NCBI RefSeq assembly: GCF_008369935.1 | Contig: NZ_VTUZ01000031.1 | Location: 56,197 to 120,196 of the forward strand | DNA length: 64,000 nt | DNA from: Paraburkholderia panacisoli | GTDB lineage: Bacteria; Pseudomonadota; Gammaproteobacteria; Burkholderiales; Burkholderiaceae | Direction: 5' to 3' | Part shown: positions 57,369-63,891 of the stretch, one piece after another | Numbering within the stretch: position 1 is the first letter of the stretch | Layout: every line of letters starts with the position of its first letter | Position numbers and translations under genes: made by a program | The notes under the pieces: model-generated | What the model saw: only the letters and a program-made list of their open reading frames with translations | Database searches by the model: none | What the model was told of the DNA's origin: nothing

Positions 57369-58181
57369 TTAGCGCGGCAATGCATCGCCCAGAAAGTGGC
57401 GGGCGTAGCGCGCATTGATATCGGACAGACGGAACAGCGTCAGAAAGTCCGCGGTGTTGAAGTCGGGGTCCCACGCCGGCGCGCCGCAAATCTTCGCACC
57501 GAGTCGCAGATAACCCTTCACGAGCGGCGGCGGCGCGACGTTGGCGCCCGTCTGCAATTCATCGACCGGCAGCGGCGTGTGCGCGAACGCGCGATACTCC
57601 GGCGCCGTCAGCGCGTTCTCGCGCAGCGAGCAATACAGATTCGCCGCATAGTGCCCGCCGTCGACCATCGCGACGCTCGCGCAGCCGAGCATCGTCTCAT
57701 AGCCGTTGTGCTTCATGTACGCGGCGAGCCCGGCCCACAGCGACATGATCACCGAGCCGCTGCGATAGTCCGGATGCACGCACGAGCGGCCCACTTCGAC
57801 CATTTTGGCGCGCAGGTGCGTGAGACGCGACACGTCGAATTCGCTTTCCGCATACAGCCGGCCGATGCGCGCGGCCTGATGCGGCGGCAACGCGCGATAC
57901 GTGCCGACCACTTTCAGCGTGTCGAGATCGCGCACCAGCAGGTGATCGCAATAGGCATCGAATGCATCGACGTCGAGACCGGCGGGGCCCGTCAGACGCG
58001 CGCCCATTTCGTCGGCGAACACGCGATAGCGTAGACGCTGTGCTTCGCGCAATTCCTCGTCGGTGCGCGCCCATGTGACTTGCAGGCGATGCTGCGCGGT
58101 GACCGTTTCCTCGGGGCGCGGCAGACGACGCGTCTCGAAGATCGAAGCGAGGGGCAGGGTGGGCGTCGGCAGTTCTCGCAT
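57369..58181 (-). CDS. olsB: OlsB-like L-ornithine N-alpha-acyltransferase (GNAT)
   Basis: The 270-residue protein matches the GNAT-type acyltransferases that include OlsB, which puts a 3-hydroxy fatty acid on ornithine, the first step of ornithine lipids. Visible landmarks are LRYRVFADEMGARL, DHLLVRDLDTLKVVGTYR, the segment GRSCVHPDYRSGSVIM and MLGCASVAMVDGGHYAANLY. ATG 58181 (MRELPTPTLPLA) is chosen; a longer start adds a basic stretch. No olsA-like O-acyltransferase is adjacent. It lies beside ppx, and phased Pho-box half-sites precede it. The OlsB assignment is by family and context; other hemolysin-like acyltransferases share the domain. Confidence 0.8.
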   Translation of the reverse strand: MRELPTPTLPLASIFETRRLPRPEETVTAQHRLQVTWARTDEELREAQRLRYRVFADEMGARLTGPAGLDVDAFDAYCDHLLVRDLDTLKVVGTYRALPPHQAARIGRLYAESEFDVSRLTHLRAKMVEVGRSCVHPDYRSGSVIMSLWAGLAAYMKHNGYETMLGCASVAMVDGGHYAANLYCSLRENALTAPEYRAFAHTPLPVDELQTGANVAPPPLVKGYLRLGAKICGAPAWDPDFNTADFLTLFRLSDINARYARHFLGDALPR

Positions 58182-58238
58182 AGGGCGTCCTGGTCGAAAA
58201 AAGGGAGAATTCTTTTTTCGCCAATGTAGTAACGCCTG

Positions 58239-58278
58239 GTGACGCTCGCATGGCAAAGCCGTGACGATTGGATGACTG
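58239..58278 (-). promoter_or_regulatory. Possible four-unit Pho box upstream of olsB-like gene
   Basis: On the minus strand four 7-base units are spaced exactly 11 apart: CAGTCAT (58278-58272), TCGTCAC (58267-58261), TTGCCAT (58256-58250) and GCGTCAC (58245-58239). Each keeps at least five of seven positions of CTGTCAT/CTGTCAC. The last unit is 57 bases from the ATG, as at pstS (65) and ppk (53). PhoB control is inferred. Confidence 0.6.
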
Positions 58279-58381
58279 CCCGTAAGCCGCGTGCGCGCGG
58301 GTTGTAATGTGGGGCGGCAGTCGCGCGAACGTTGTATTCGCGCGACCGGCGGGGACCTGTTGGGGTTTCAGGCGCTCCGGC

Positions 58382-58840
58382 TCAGACCAGATCGGGGCTG
58401 ATCGCCGCGCGCAACACGGCCTGTTCGCCGCCGTCGCGTTCGCGGCTCGCAATCCACCAGACGCCGGCTTTCTTCAGCGGCCAGCTAGCGTTGCTGTTGC
58501 CGAGCAACTGCGCGGCGACGTGGCCGAGCGTCGGTTGATGGCCGACGATCACCACGGTCTGCGCAATGCCATTGGGCCAGCCGGCCGCCTCGAGCACGTC
58601 GGCCGCGCTTGCGTTGGGCGCGAGTTCGCGTACCACGCGATACTGGTCGCTCAGGGTTTCGGCGGTCTGGATGGTGCGCGTGGCCGGGCTGGCGAGCACT
58701 ACGGCGTCATCCGGCAGCCGCGAGCGCAGCCACTTCGCGACGTTCTGGGCCTGCTTGCGGCCGCGCGTGGTGAGCGCGCGGGCGAGGTCGCTGGCGGCGA
58801 AATCTTCGGCTTCGGCGTGACGCCAGAGAATCAGATCCAT
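58382..58840 (-). CDS. sixA: Phosphohistidine phosphatase SixA
   Basis: A 152-residue histidine phosphatase of the SixA type. The RHG motif reads LILWRHAEAED, the second Arg/His region LASPATRTIQTAE, and the C-terminal His is in VIVGHQPTLGHVA. SixA removes phosphate from phosphohistidine in relay proteins; in E. coli it acts on the nitrogen phosphotransferase system. ATG 58840 has AAGGAG seven bases upstream, which decides against the longer frame. Confidence 0.9.
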   Translation of the reverse strand: MDLILWRHAEAEDFAASDLARALTTRGRKQAQNVAKWLRSRLPDDAVVLASPATRTIQTAETLSDQYRVVRELAPNASAADVLEAAGWPNGIAQTVVIVGHQPTLGHVAAQLLGNSNASWPLKKAGVWWIASRERDGGEQAVLRAAISPDLV

Positions 58841-59020
58841 GTGTGTCTCCTTGACTCTGGTTGCGGCGGATGAGCTGCGCGGGTTTTCGCTCACTGTCGC
58901 ATGCGGGCCTGGTTATTCGCAAGCCGAGGCTTTGGGGAGGTGGCTGGCGGCTTCGCAGTGAAGCATGCAGCGAACCACGCATGCGTGCGACGCGTACTGG
59001 AAGCAAAGGCAAAAAAGCAA

Positions 59021-59051
59021 AAACCCGCGAAGCCGGAGGCTACGCGGGTTT
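59021..59051 (-). terminator. Terminator of tRNA-Pro
   Basis: The outer stem AAACCCGCG/CGCGGGTTT and inner stem AGCC/GGCT form a bulged hairpin. On the minus strand it is followed by TTTTGCTTTTTTGCC. Confidence 0.85.
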
Positions 59052-59065
59052 CGTATTGCTTTTCG

Positions 59066-59142
59066 TGGTCGGAGCGAAAGGATTCGAACCTTCGACCCTC
59101 TGATCCCAAATCAGATGCGCTACCAGGCTGCGCTACGCTCCG
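59066..59142 (-). tRNA. tRNA-Pro (TGG)
   Basis: A 77-base cloverleaf on the minus strand. The acceptor is CGGAGCG with CGCTCCG, the anticodon stem TCTGA/TCAGA, and the loop TTTGGGA gives anticodon TGG (reads CCA). T-loop TTCGAAT; CCA is encoded. Confidence 0.96.
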
Positions 59143-59237
59143 ACGAATCCGGGATTCTACGGGGTAGAGCGCGTCAGCGTCAACCATGAATTGCGCTGGA
59201 CTGAAAAACAGGTTCAACCTGCGGGTTCAACGGTGCG

Positions 59238-59396
59238 CTATATGCGTCCCATCAGCAGCAACACAATCACGATGATCAGCACGACGCCGACCAGGCCGGT
59301 CGGCCGATAGCCCCAGCCGCTGCTGTACGGCCAGCTCGGCAACGCGCCGATCAGCAGCAGGATGAGCACGATAAGCAGTATGGTTCCGACGGTCAT
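59238..59396 (-). CDS. DUF3309-type small membrane protein
   Basis: A 52-residue protein, MTVGTILLIVLILLLIGALP then WPYSSGWGYRPTG then VLIIVIVLLLMGRI. It has two hydrophobic segments around a central aromatic Trp/Tyr/Gly turn, the pattern of the DUF3309 family. The function is unknown. The minus-strand ATG at 59396 has AGGGAGA nine bases upstream. Such proteins are common in proteobacterial stress regulons, but nothing here shows the regulator. Confidence 0.85.
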   Translation of the reverse strand: MTVGTILLIVLILLLIGALPSWPYSSGWGYRPTGLVGVVLIIVIVLLLMGRI

Positions 59397-59951
59397 TCGA
59401 GTTCTCCCTGTCTGGCCCTAGAGATGGCTGGGCCGCATCGTTGGTTCGGCGCATGCGCGCCGGGACAATTGACGCGCACCACGCGCGCCTTGCAGGCTGA
59501 TGGTCAGCAAGGCATGTGCCTGTGAAGAGGCAGGCAAGGACAAGTCAACGCCGAGCGCTCAGGCGCGTTTCGCGCAGTGGCGCGCAAATGAGCGGAAAGC
59601 GTGACCAGGAAGAGGAAAACCTGCGCACGTCGGGCGTATTCGTGACGCTGGTGCGTGTGGGAACTGTTGGCGCGGGGATGCGGCGCTGTACCCAGTGCTT
59701 ATCGTGGGGCAAGTGACAATCAGCAAGCGTGAACTCGTGCGCGCCGTCGATTGTCGGCGCACGAGTTCACGCGGCGCAGCGCGCCGCCGTGGTCAACTGA
59801 AGTTCCATACCGCTTGCGTTGTCGTGGCGATGACGGCCGAACACTTCCGCTGCATAGTCGAGACAGCTTCAACCACCCCGACGCAGCGGATCAATCAAGC
59901 CAATCACTCGCGACACATTCAAGCGCAACAGGCAGCCCGTTTTTGTCCCGA
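59397..59951. other. Intergenic region between two small membrane-protein genes
   Basis: About 555 bases with no gene I can support. The only notable structure is the 16-bp inverted repeat at 59727-59772, listed separately. Confidence 0.45.
59727..59772. repeat. 16-bp perfect inverted repeat
   Basis: GCGTGAACTCGTGCGC and GCGCACGAGTTCACGC are separated by 14 bases. There is no T-tract on either side, so it does not look like an ordinary terminator. It lies alone in a 555-base gene-free stretch. Confidence 0.8.
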
Positions 59952-60131
59952 CTAATGCCGCGGGCGCCTCCAATGCGGCATATGCAAGTGCTGCTGAGTC
60001 AGCCAGTGATGCAGCATCCCTTCGCCATCGTGTTCGCGCCTGTACGTTCTCGATTCGAAAATCGACAGGGCGATCAGGACGATCAAACCTATTGCAAGTC
60101 CGACCAGACCCGCGATCGATTCAGCGTTCAT
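59952..60131 (-). CDS. Single-pass small membrane protein (59 residues), no known family
   Basis: ATG 60131 on the minus strand has AGGAG seven bases upstream, a very good ribosome-binding site. The protein starts MNAESIAGLVGLAIGLIVLI, a clear membrane helix (residues about 7-23). It then has a charged stretch (ESRTYRREHDGEG) and a His/Trp/Arg-rich tail (HHWLTQQHLHMPHWRRPRH) with seven His overall. The stop is TAG 59952-59954. I do not recognise the family. The His-rich tail could bind metal, but that is speculation. It is divergent from the lipoprotein gene. Confidence 0.75.
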   Translation of the reverse strand: MNAESIAGLVGLAIGLIVLIALSIFESRTYRREHDGEGMLHHWLTQQHLHMPHWRRPRH

Positions 60132-60313
60132 GGCAGTCTCCTATCACCTGCGGCTGTCACTTCATAGTAGGACACACATCGCGAAATGGCAGGGGCGCAC
60201 AGCACGCCGTAACGTCGCGGATCACGCTTTGCAGGTAGACTCTCGGCCCTCGGGTTGCCGCCGGGTTGCTTCCTGGCTGCCGTTACTGATTCTGTTTGGA
60301 GAGACGACTGTCT

Positions 60314-60481
60314 ATGATCCGCGTTCCGATGATTGCATTGTTGCTGTTTGCCGGCCTGGCCGGGTGTGCGGACAATCCGTCCGGTCATCACGGCAAGCCG
60401 CCGCAAGATCCCGCCGACTATCACGGCGTGCCGACCGACACGACGCCACCGTCGATGGTCCCTGCGCCGGCTGCGCCTTGA
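60314..60481 (+). CDS. Small lipoprotein (55 residues)
   Basis: MIRVPMIALLLFAGLAGCAD is a complete lipoprotein signal with lipobox LAGC, so Cys18 would be lipidated. The mature part is only about 38 residues, rich in Pro, Asp and His (NPSGHHGKPPQDPADYHGVP), and probably unstructured. GGAGAG lies upstream of ATG 60314. The function is unknown. Confidence 0.8.
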   Translation: MIRVPMIALLLFAGLAGCADNPSGHHGKPPQDPADYHGVPTDTTPPSMVPAPAAP

Positions 60482-60751
60482 CGAGCGCCGCGCGAAACAG
60501 AGAGGCGAAGCAGAAAGGCGCAGCAGAAATGAGCAGCAGAAAGGCGAAGCACCGGCGCGGGCACGCCGGGTGCTTCTGACCCGCGCTGACTGTTCGCGCG
60601 GAGAGCGCGGGCTGAAGTCATTCTAGGGCGAGCCTGGCGGGCCATCTGTATGCGCTTGTTTCAAGCCGTAACCGGGTGCCGCAGGGCAGGGCGACGGTAG
60701 CGCAGCGCGTCCCGGCGCGATGCCGCCCTTCAGGCGCCTCACGCGCGAGGC
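60482..60751. other. Intergenic region between lipoprotein and MATE genes
   Basis: About 270 bases between convergent genes. No gene is seen and no strong terminator with a T-tract. Confidence 0.4.
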
Positions 60752-62113
60752 TCAAGCCCTCGCGGCCGCCACTCCACGCACCACCCCCGGCAAATACCGC
60801 GCGAGCGTGACGCCGCGTGCGGCCATGAAGATCAGCATCGCGGCCCACAGCCCGTGATTGCCGTGCAGCGCCAGCAATGCCGACGACACAGCCACGAACA
60901 CCGCCAGCGACACGATCATCGACACCATCAGTTCGCGCGTGCGGGTCGCGCCGATGAACACGCCGTCGAGCAGAAAGCCCCACACGGAAATCACCGGCGA
61001 GAGCGCGGCCCACGGCAGATACGTTTCAGCCGCGACGCGCACGGCCGCCTGGTCGGTCAAACGTTCGACGATCCACGCGCCCGCGCCCCAGTACACCAGC
61101 GCGAAGCCCAGCGCGCCGAGCGCGGACCACAGCGCGGTGACCTTGACTGCCTGCGCGAACGCGTGCCGGTCGCGTGCGCCGATCGCCGCGCCGACGAGCG
61201 CCTCGGCGGCGTGCGCGAAGCCGTCGAGCCCATAGGCCATGAAGGTCTGAAAATTGAGCAGCAGCGCATTCGCGGCGAGGGTCGCATCGCCTTGCCGCGC
61301 GCCCAGATGGGCGAACCAGCCGAACGACGAGAGCAGGCACAGCGTGCGCACGAAGATGTCGCGATTGAGCACGACCAGACGCTTGAGTGCCGCGGTGTCG
61401 AACAACGCGGCGCGCCTGAGCGCGGGCAGGCCGCGCGGTCTGCCGTGCCAGAGCAGCGCGGCGCCGAGCACGAAGCCGAGCGCGTCGGCGGTGGCGGTGG
61501 CCGCACCGATACCGGCCACGCCCCAGTGGAACAGATACACGTACAGCAGCACCGCGACGATGTTCACACTGTTGATGAACACCTGCGAGAGCAGCGCGAG
61601 CCGCACGCGCTGCGTGCCGAGCAGCCAGCCGAGCACCACGTAGTTGCCGAGCGCGAGCGGTGCGGCCCAGATGCGCGCGTGGCAGTAAATGCGCGCGTGA
61701 CGCTGTACGGCGTCGCTGCCGCCGATCAGGCGCAATGCGTAATCGATCAACGGCAGCTGCAGCGCCAGCACCGCGGCGCCGATCGCACCCGCCATCAGCA
61801 GCGCGCGGATCACGGTGTTGCGCAACTCGGCCTGGTCATCCGCGCCGTGCGCCTGCGCGACGAGCCCCGTGGTGCCCATGCGCAGGAAGCCGAAGCCCCA
61901 GAACACGAAGTTGAAGAACAGTCCGCCGAGCGCGACGCCGCCGAGGTACGACGCGCTGTCCAGATGGCCGGCGACGGCGGTGTCGACCGCGCCGAGTATC
62001 GGTTGCGTCAGGTTGGCGAGGACGATCGGAAACGCCAGCGTGAGCACGCGCCGGTGCCAGCGCACCGGCACGGCGGACGCGGGCGCGTCGGCGCCGCGCG
62101 CGGTGTCGCTCAA
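60752..62113 (-). CDS. MATE-family efflux transporter (DinF type)
   Basis: A 453-residue protein with about twelve helices in two repeats. Landmarks are LTLAFPIVLANLTQPILGAV with VDTAVAGHL at the start of the first repeat, GFGFLRMGTTGLVAQAHGA, and FQTFMAYGLDGFAHAAEALVGAAIGA in the second repeat. MATE proteins expel cationic drugs or metabolites using Na+ or H+. The start is TTG 62113, whose bases overlap the stop of the upstream DUF2288 gene (TTGA), so translation is probably coupled. A longer frame upstream is Arg-rich and overlaps the DUF2288 gene. Confidence 0.9.
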   Translation of the reverse strand: MSDTARGADAPASAVPVRWHRRVLTLAFPIVLANLTQPILGAVDTAVAGHLDSASYLGGVALGGLFFNFVFWGFGFLRMGTTGLVAQAHGADDQAELRNTVIRALLMAGAIGAAVLALQLPLIDYALRLIGGSDAVQRHARIYCHARIWAAPLALGNYVVLGWLLGTQRVRLALLSQVFINSVNIVAVLLYVYLFHWGVAGIGAATATADALGFVLGAALLWHGRPRGLPALRRAALFDTAALKRLVVLNRDIFVRTLCLLSSFGWFAHLGARQGDATLAANALLLNFQTFMAYGLDGFAHAAEALVGAAIGARDRHAFAQAVKVTALWSALGALGFALVYWGAGAWIVERLTDQAAVRVAAETYLPWAALSPVISVWGFLLDGVFIGATRTRELMVSMIVSLAVFVAVSSALLALHGNHGLWAAMLIFMAARGVTLARYLPGVVRGVAAARA

Positions 62114-62418
62114 GTGCGTTCCTGCACGCACACCCACGGCGACACGACCACTGCCCACAGGTCGGGGTCGCGCGCGGCGAAATCGGCGGCGGTTTCCGCC
62201 TGCACGCGCTCGACGAGCCCGGCAGACAGCCATTGCGCAATCTGGGTGGTGTCGTCGCTGGCGATCGCTTCGGCGACGCTCACCAGGTCGAGGTCGCGTG
62301 CGACGCGCAGCAGCATGCCGCGAGCAAAAAAGCGTTCGAGTTCGGTCCAGCCGATTTTGGCGGTCTCGCCGAGCAGCTTGGCGTACAGCGGGCTATGGGG
62401 GGCGTCGTTGGAAGTCAT
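62110..62418 (-). CDS. DUF2288 protein
   Basis: A 102-residue protein with the DUF2288 pattern LYAKLLGETAKIGWTELERF, then DLVSVAEAIASDDTTQIAQW and DLWAVVVSPWVCVQERT. The function is unknown. ATG 62418 (MTSNDAPHSPLYAKL) is chosen. Its stop overlaps the TTG start of the MATE transporter, giving a two-gene unit. Confidence 0.85.
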   Translation of the reverse strand: MTSNDAPHSPLYAKLLGETAKIGWTELERFFARGMLLRVARDLDLVSVAEAIASDDTTQIAQWLSAGLVERVQAETAADFAARDPDLWAVVVSPWVCVQERT

Positions 62419-62527
62419 CTTAAGCGGGGGTCGGACGGGGCCGTTACTATAAACCATCGACGCGAGCCGCCACGGCGGCGCGCGTTCCGGTACGCTTGGG
62501 GCCTTTCGAAACGGATTCTGAACCTTC

Positions 62528-63265
62528 ATGTCACTGGATTCAACGACGCCGTCCGCGGGCCCGCAAGGCGGCGCAGTGAGCGACGCCACGCTCACGCGCG
62601 CAGAGGTGGAGCGCCTGATCGCAGCAGGCAATGGCCGTGAGGGCGGCAACCACACACCGCTGCATTTCACCGACTGCGATTTCGAGGGCGTCGATCTATC
62701 GCGGCTCGATCTGCGCGGCGCCGAGTTTCATCGTTGCACGATCGTCGAGACTTCGTTTTTCGGCGCGGCGCTCGCCCATACCCGCTGGGTGCGTTGCCGC
62801 GGCCGCGAGGCGGATTTCGCGTCCGCCGATCTGGTCGATGCCGTGTTCCAGTCGAGCGATCTGAACAACACCAGCTGGCGGCGCGCGAAGCTCGCTTCCG
62901 CGTCGTTCCGTGGCTGCAAGCTGACCGGCGCGAACTTCGAGGCGTGCACGGCGCTGGGCCTGAGCTTCGCCGAAACGCTGCTGGTCGGCGCGCATTTGCG
63001 CGGCCTGTCGTTTCGCAAGGCCACGCTGCAGCAACTGGATTTCTCCGACGCCGACCTCGCCGGGGTCGATTTCCGCGAAGCGGTGTTCGACGGCGGCAGT
63101 CTGAAGGATGCGCACCTGAAGGGCGCGCGTTTCGACGGAGCGGACCTGCGCGACGCGGATTTGAGCGGTGTGCGGCTCATCGATGCGGCGCTTTTCAAAG
63201 GCGCGACGATTTCGCATCAGCAGGCCGCCGTGCTCGTCACCGAACTGGGTTTGCGAGTCTTGTAA
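62528..63265 (+). CDS. Pentapeptide-repeat protein
   Basis: From about residue 48 to 230 the 245-residue protein is made of five-residue repeats with the pattern A(D/N)LxX. Examples are FEGVDLSRLDLRGAEF, ASADLVDAVFQSSDLNN, ADLAGVDFREAVFDG and GADLRDADLSGVRL. These form a right-handed square beta-helix. Known relatives include Qnr and MfpA, which mimic DNA and bind gyrase, but most members are unstudied. There is no signal peptide or membrane segment. ATG 62528 is 109 bases from the divergent DUF2288 start. Confidence 0.88.
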   Translation: MSLDSTTPSAGPQGGAVSDATLTRAEVERLIAAGNGREGGNHTPLHFTDCDFEGVDLSRLDLRGAEFHRCTIVETSFFGAALAHTRWVRCRGREADFASADLVDAVFQSSDLNNTSWRRAKLASASFRGCKLTGANFEACTALGLSFAETLLVGAHLRGLSFRKATLQQLDFSDADLAGVDFREAVFDGGSLKDAHLKGARFDGADLRDADLSGVRLIDAALFKGATISHQQAAVLVTELGLRVL

Positions 63266-63862
63266 ATGTGGCCTCCTAACTCGAGTGCCTGTTGCCGGAT
63301 GGCTACCTCGCGGTAGCCTGTTATGTCATTTTCGAAAAAAGCGTAGCTTGAATTCGCGCTCGCAATTTGTCGGTTGATTTAATGGCATTATATTTGTCGG
63401 TTGATTTGATAGAATTATTATTCCGCTATCCGCGAATCTCCCCCGTTGTGAAATCAATTGTTAATTCGCCGGATTAACAGAGGTTAATGGTTGGTTTCGT
63501 GCGTTGCCGCACCAAGTTAAGATCGGCCATTAAACGTCATATTTATGCGGGACGAGGTAGTTAAAATCGGCCAACCGTTTTTCGTCTGGCCATTGTGGCG
63601 GGGTCGAACCAGATCGTTGCGGTGCGCGCCCCTCAGGTTCGATTGAGGAATCCGGCCCACGGGATTTAATGTGCGTTAATCTGAATGTAAGGCATATTTG
63701 GCCGGTTCAACTCCGACATTTTTGATTCACTTAAGGCGGAATCGGTGCGCCTTGGCACATTGAGGGCGCAATTAAGAGATTGCGCTTGTAAATGGGGATT
63801 GTTAGATTTCGTTCTGGCGCATGGTGAACCGGTCCTTTGCCGATATGCGCCGAACCCCCGTT
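63266..63862. other. A+T-rich, gene-poor stretch
   Basis: About 600 bases are clearly richer in A and T than the rest of the window. No open frame longer than about 35 codons has a ribosome-binding site. It contains a 27-bp-period tandem repeat at 63365-63407 and short dyads, and ends in a terminator. It could be foreign DNA, a decayed gene, or an untranslated RNA ending at that terminator. Confidence 0.5.
63365..63407. repeat. Two tandem copies, period 27 bp
   Basis: The 16-base core ATTTGTCGGTTGATTT occurs at 63365-63380 and again at 63392-63407. The bases after each core are also similar (AATGGCATTA and GATAGAATTA). Confidence 0.9.
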
Positions 63863-63890
63863 AGCCCGGCCTCGTGCCGGGCTTTTTTTT
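63863..63890 (+). terminator. Rho-independent terminator directly before the intron
   Basis: AGCCCGGC/GCCGGGCT, an 8-bp stem with a 5-base loop, is followed by eight T. The group II intron begins one base later, the known insertion preference of class C introns. Confidence 0.92.
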
Positions 63891-63891
63891 G

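Noticed and set aside
63318..63350. Short ORF MSFSKKA near the start of the A+T-rich stretch
   Set aside because: Seven codons, no translation signal.
63382..63477. 31-codon ORF beginning MALYLSVDLIELLF
   Set aside because: No ribosome-binding site, lies across the tandem repeat, and is short enough to occur by chance in A+T-rich DNA.
63694..63720. tRNA-like T-arm (GGCCGGTTCAACTCCGAC) resembling the tRNA-Cys T-arm
   Set aside because: Only the T-arm fits, with one stem mismatch. No acceptor, D or anticodon arm can be found around it, so neither a tRNA gene nor an attachment site can be supported.
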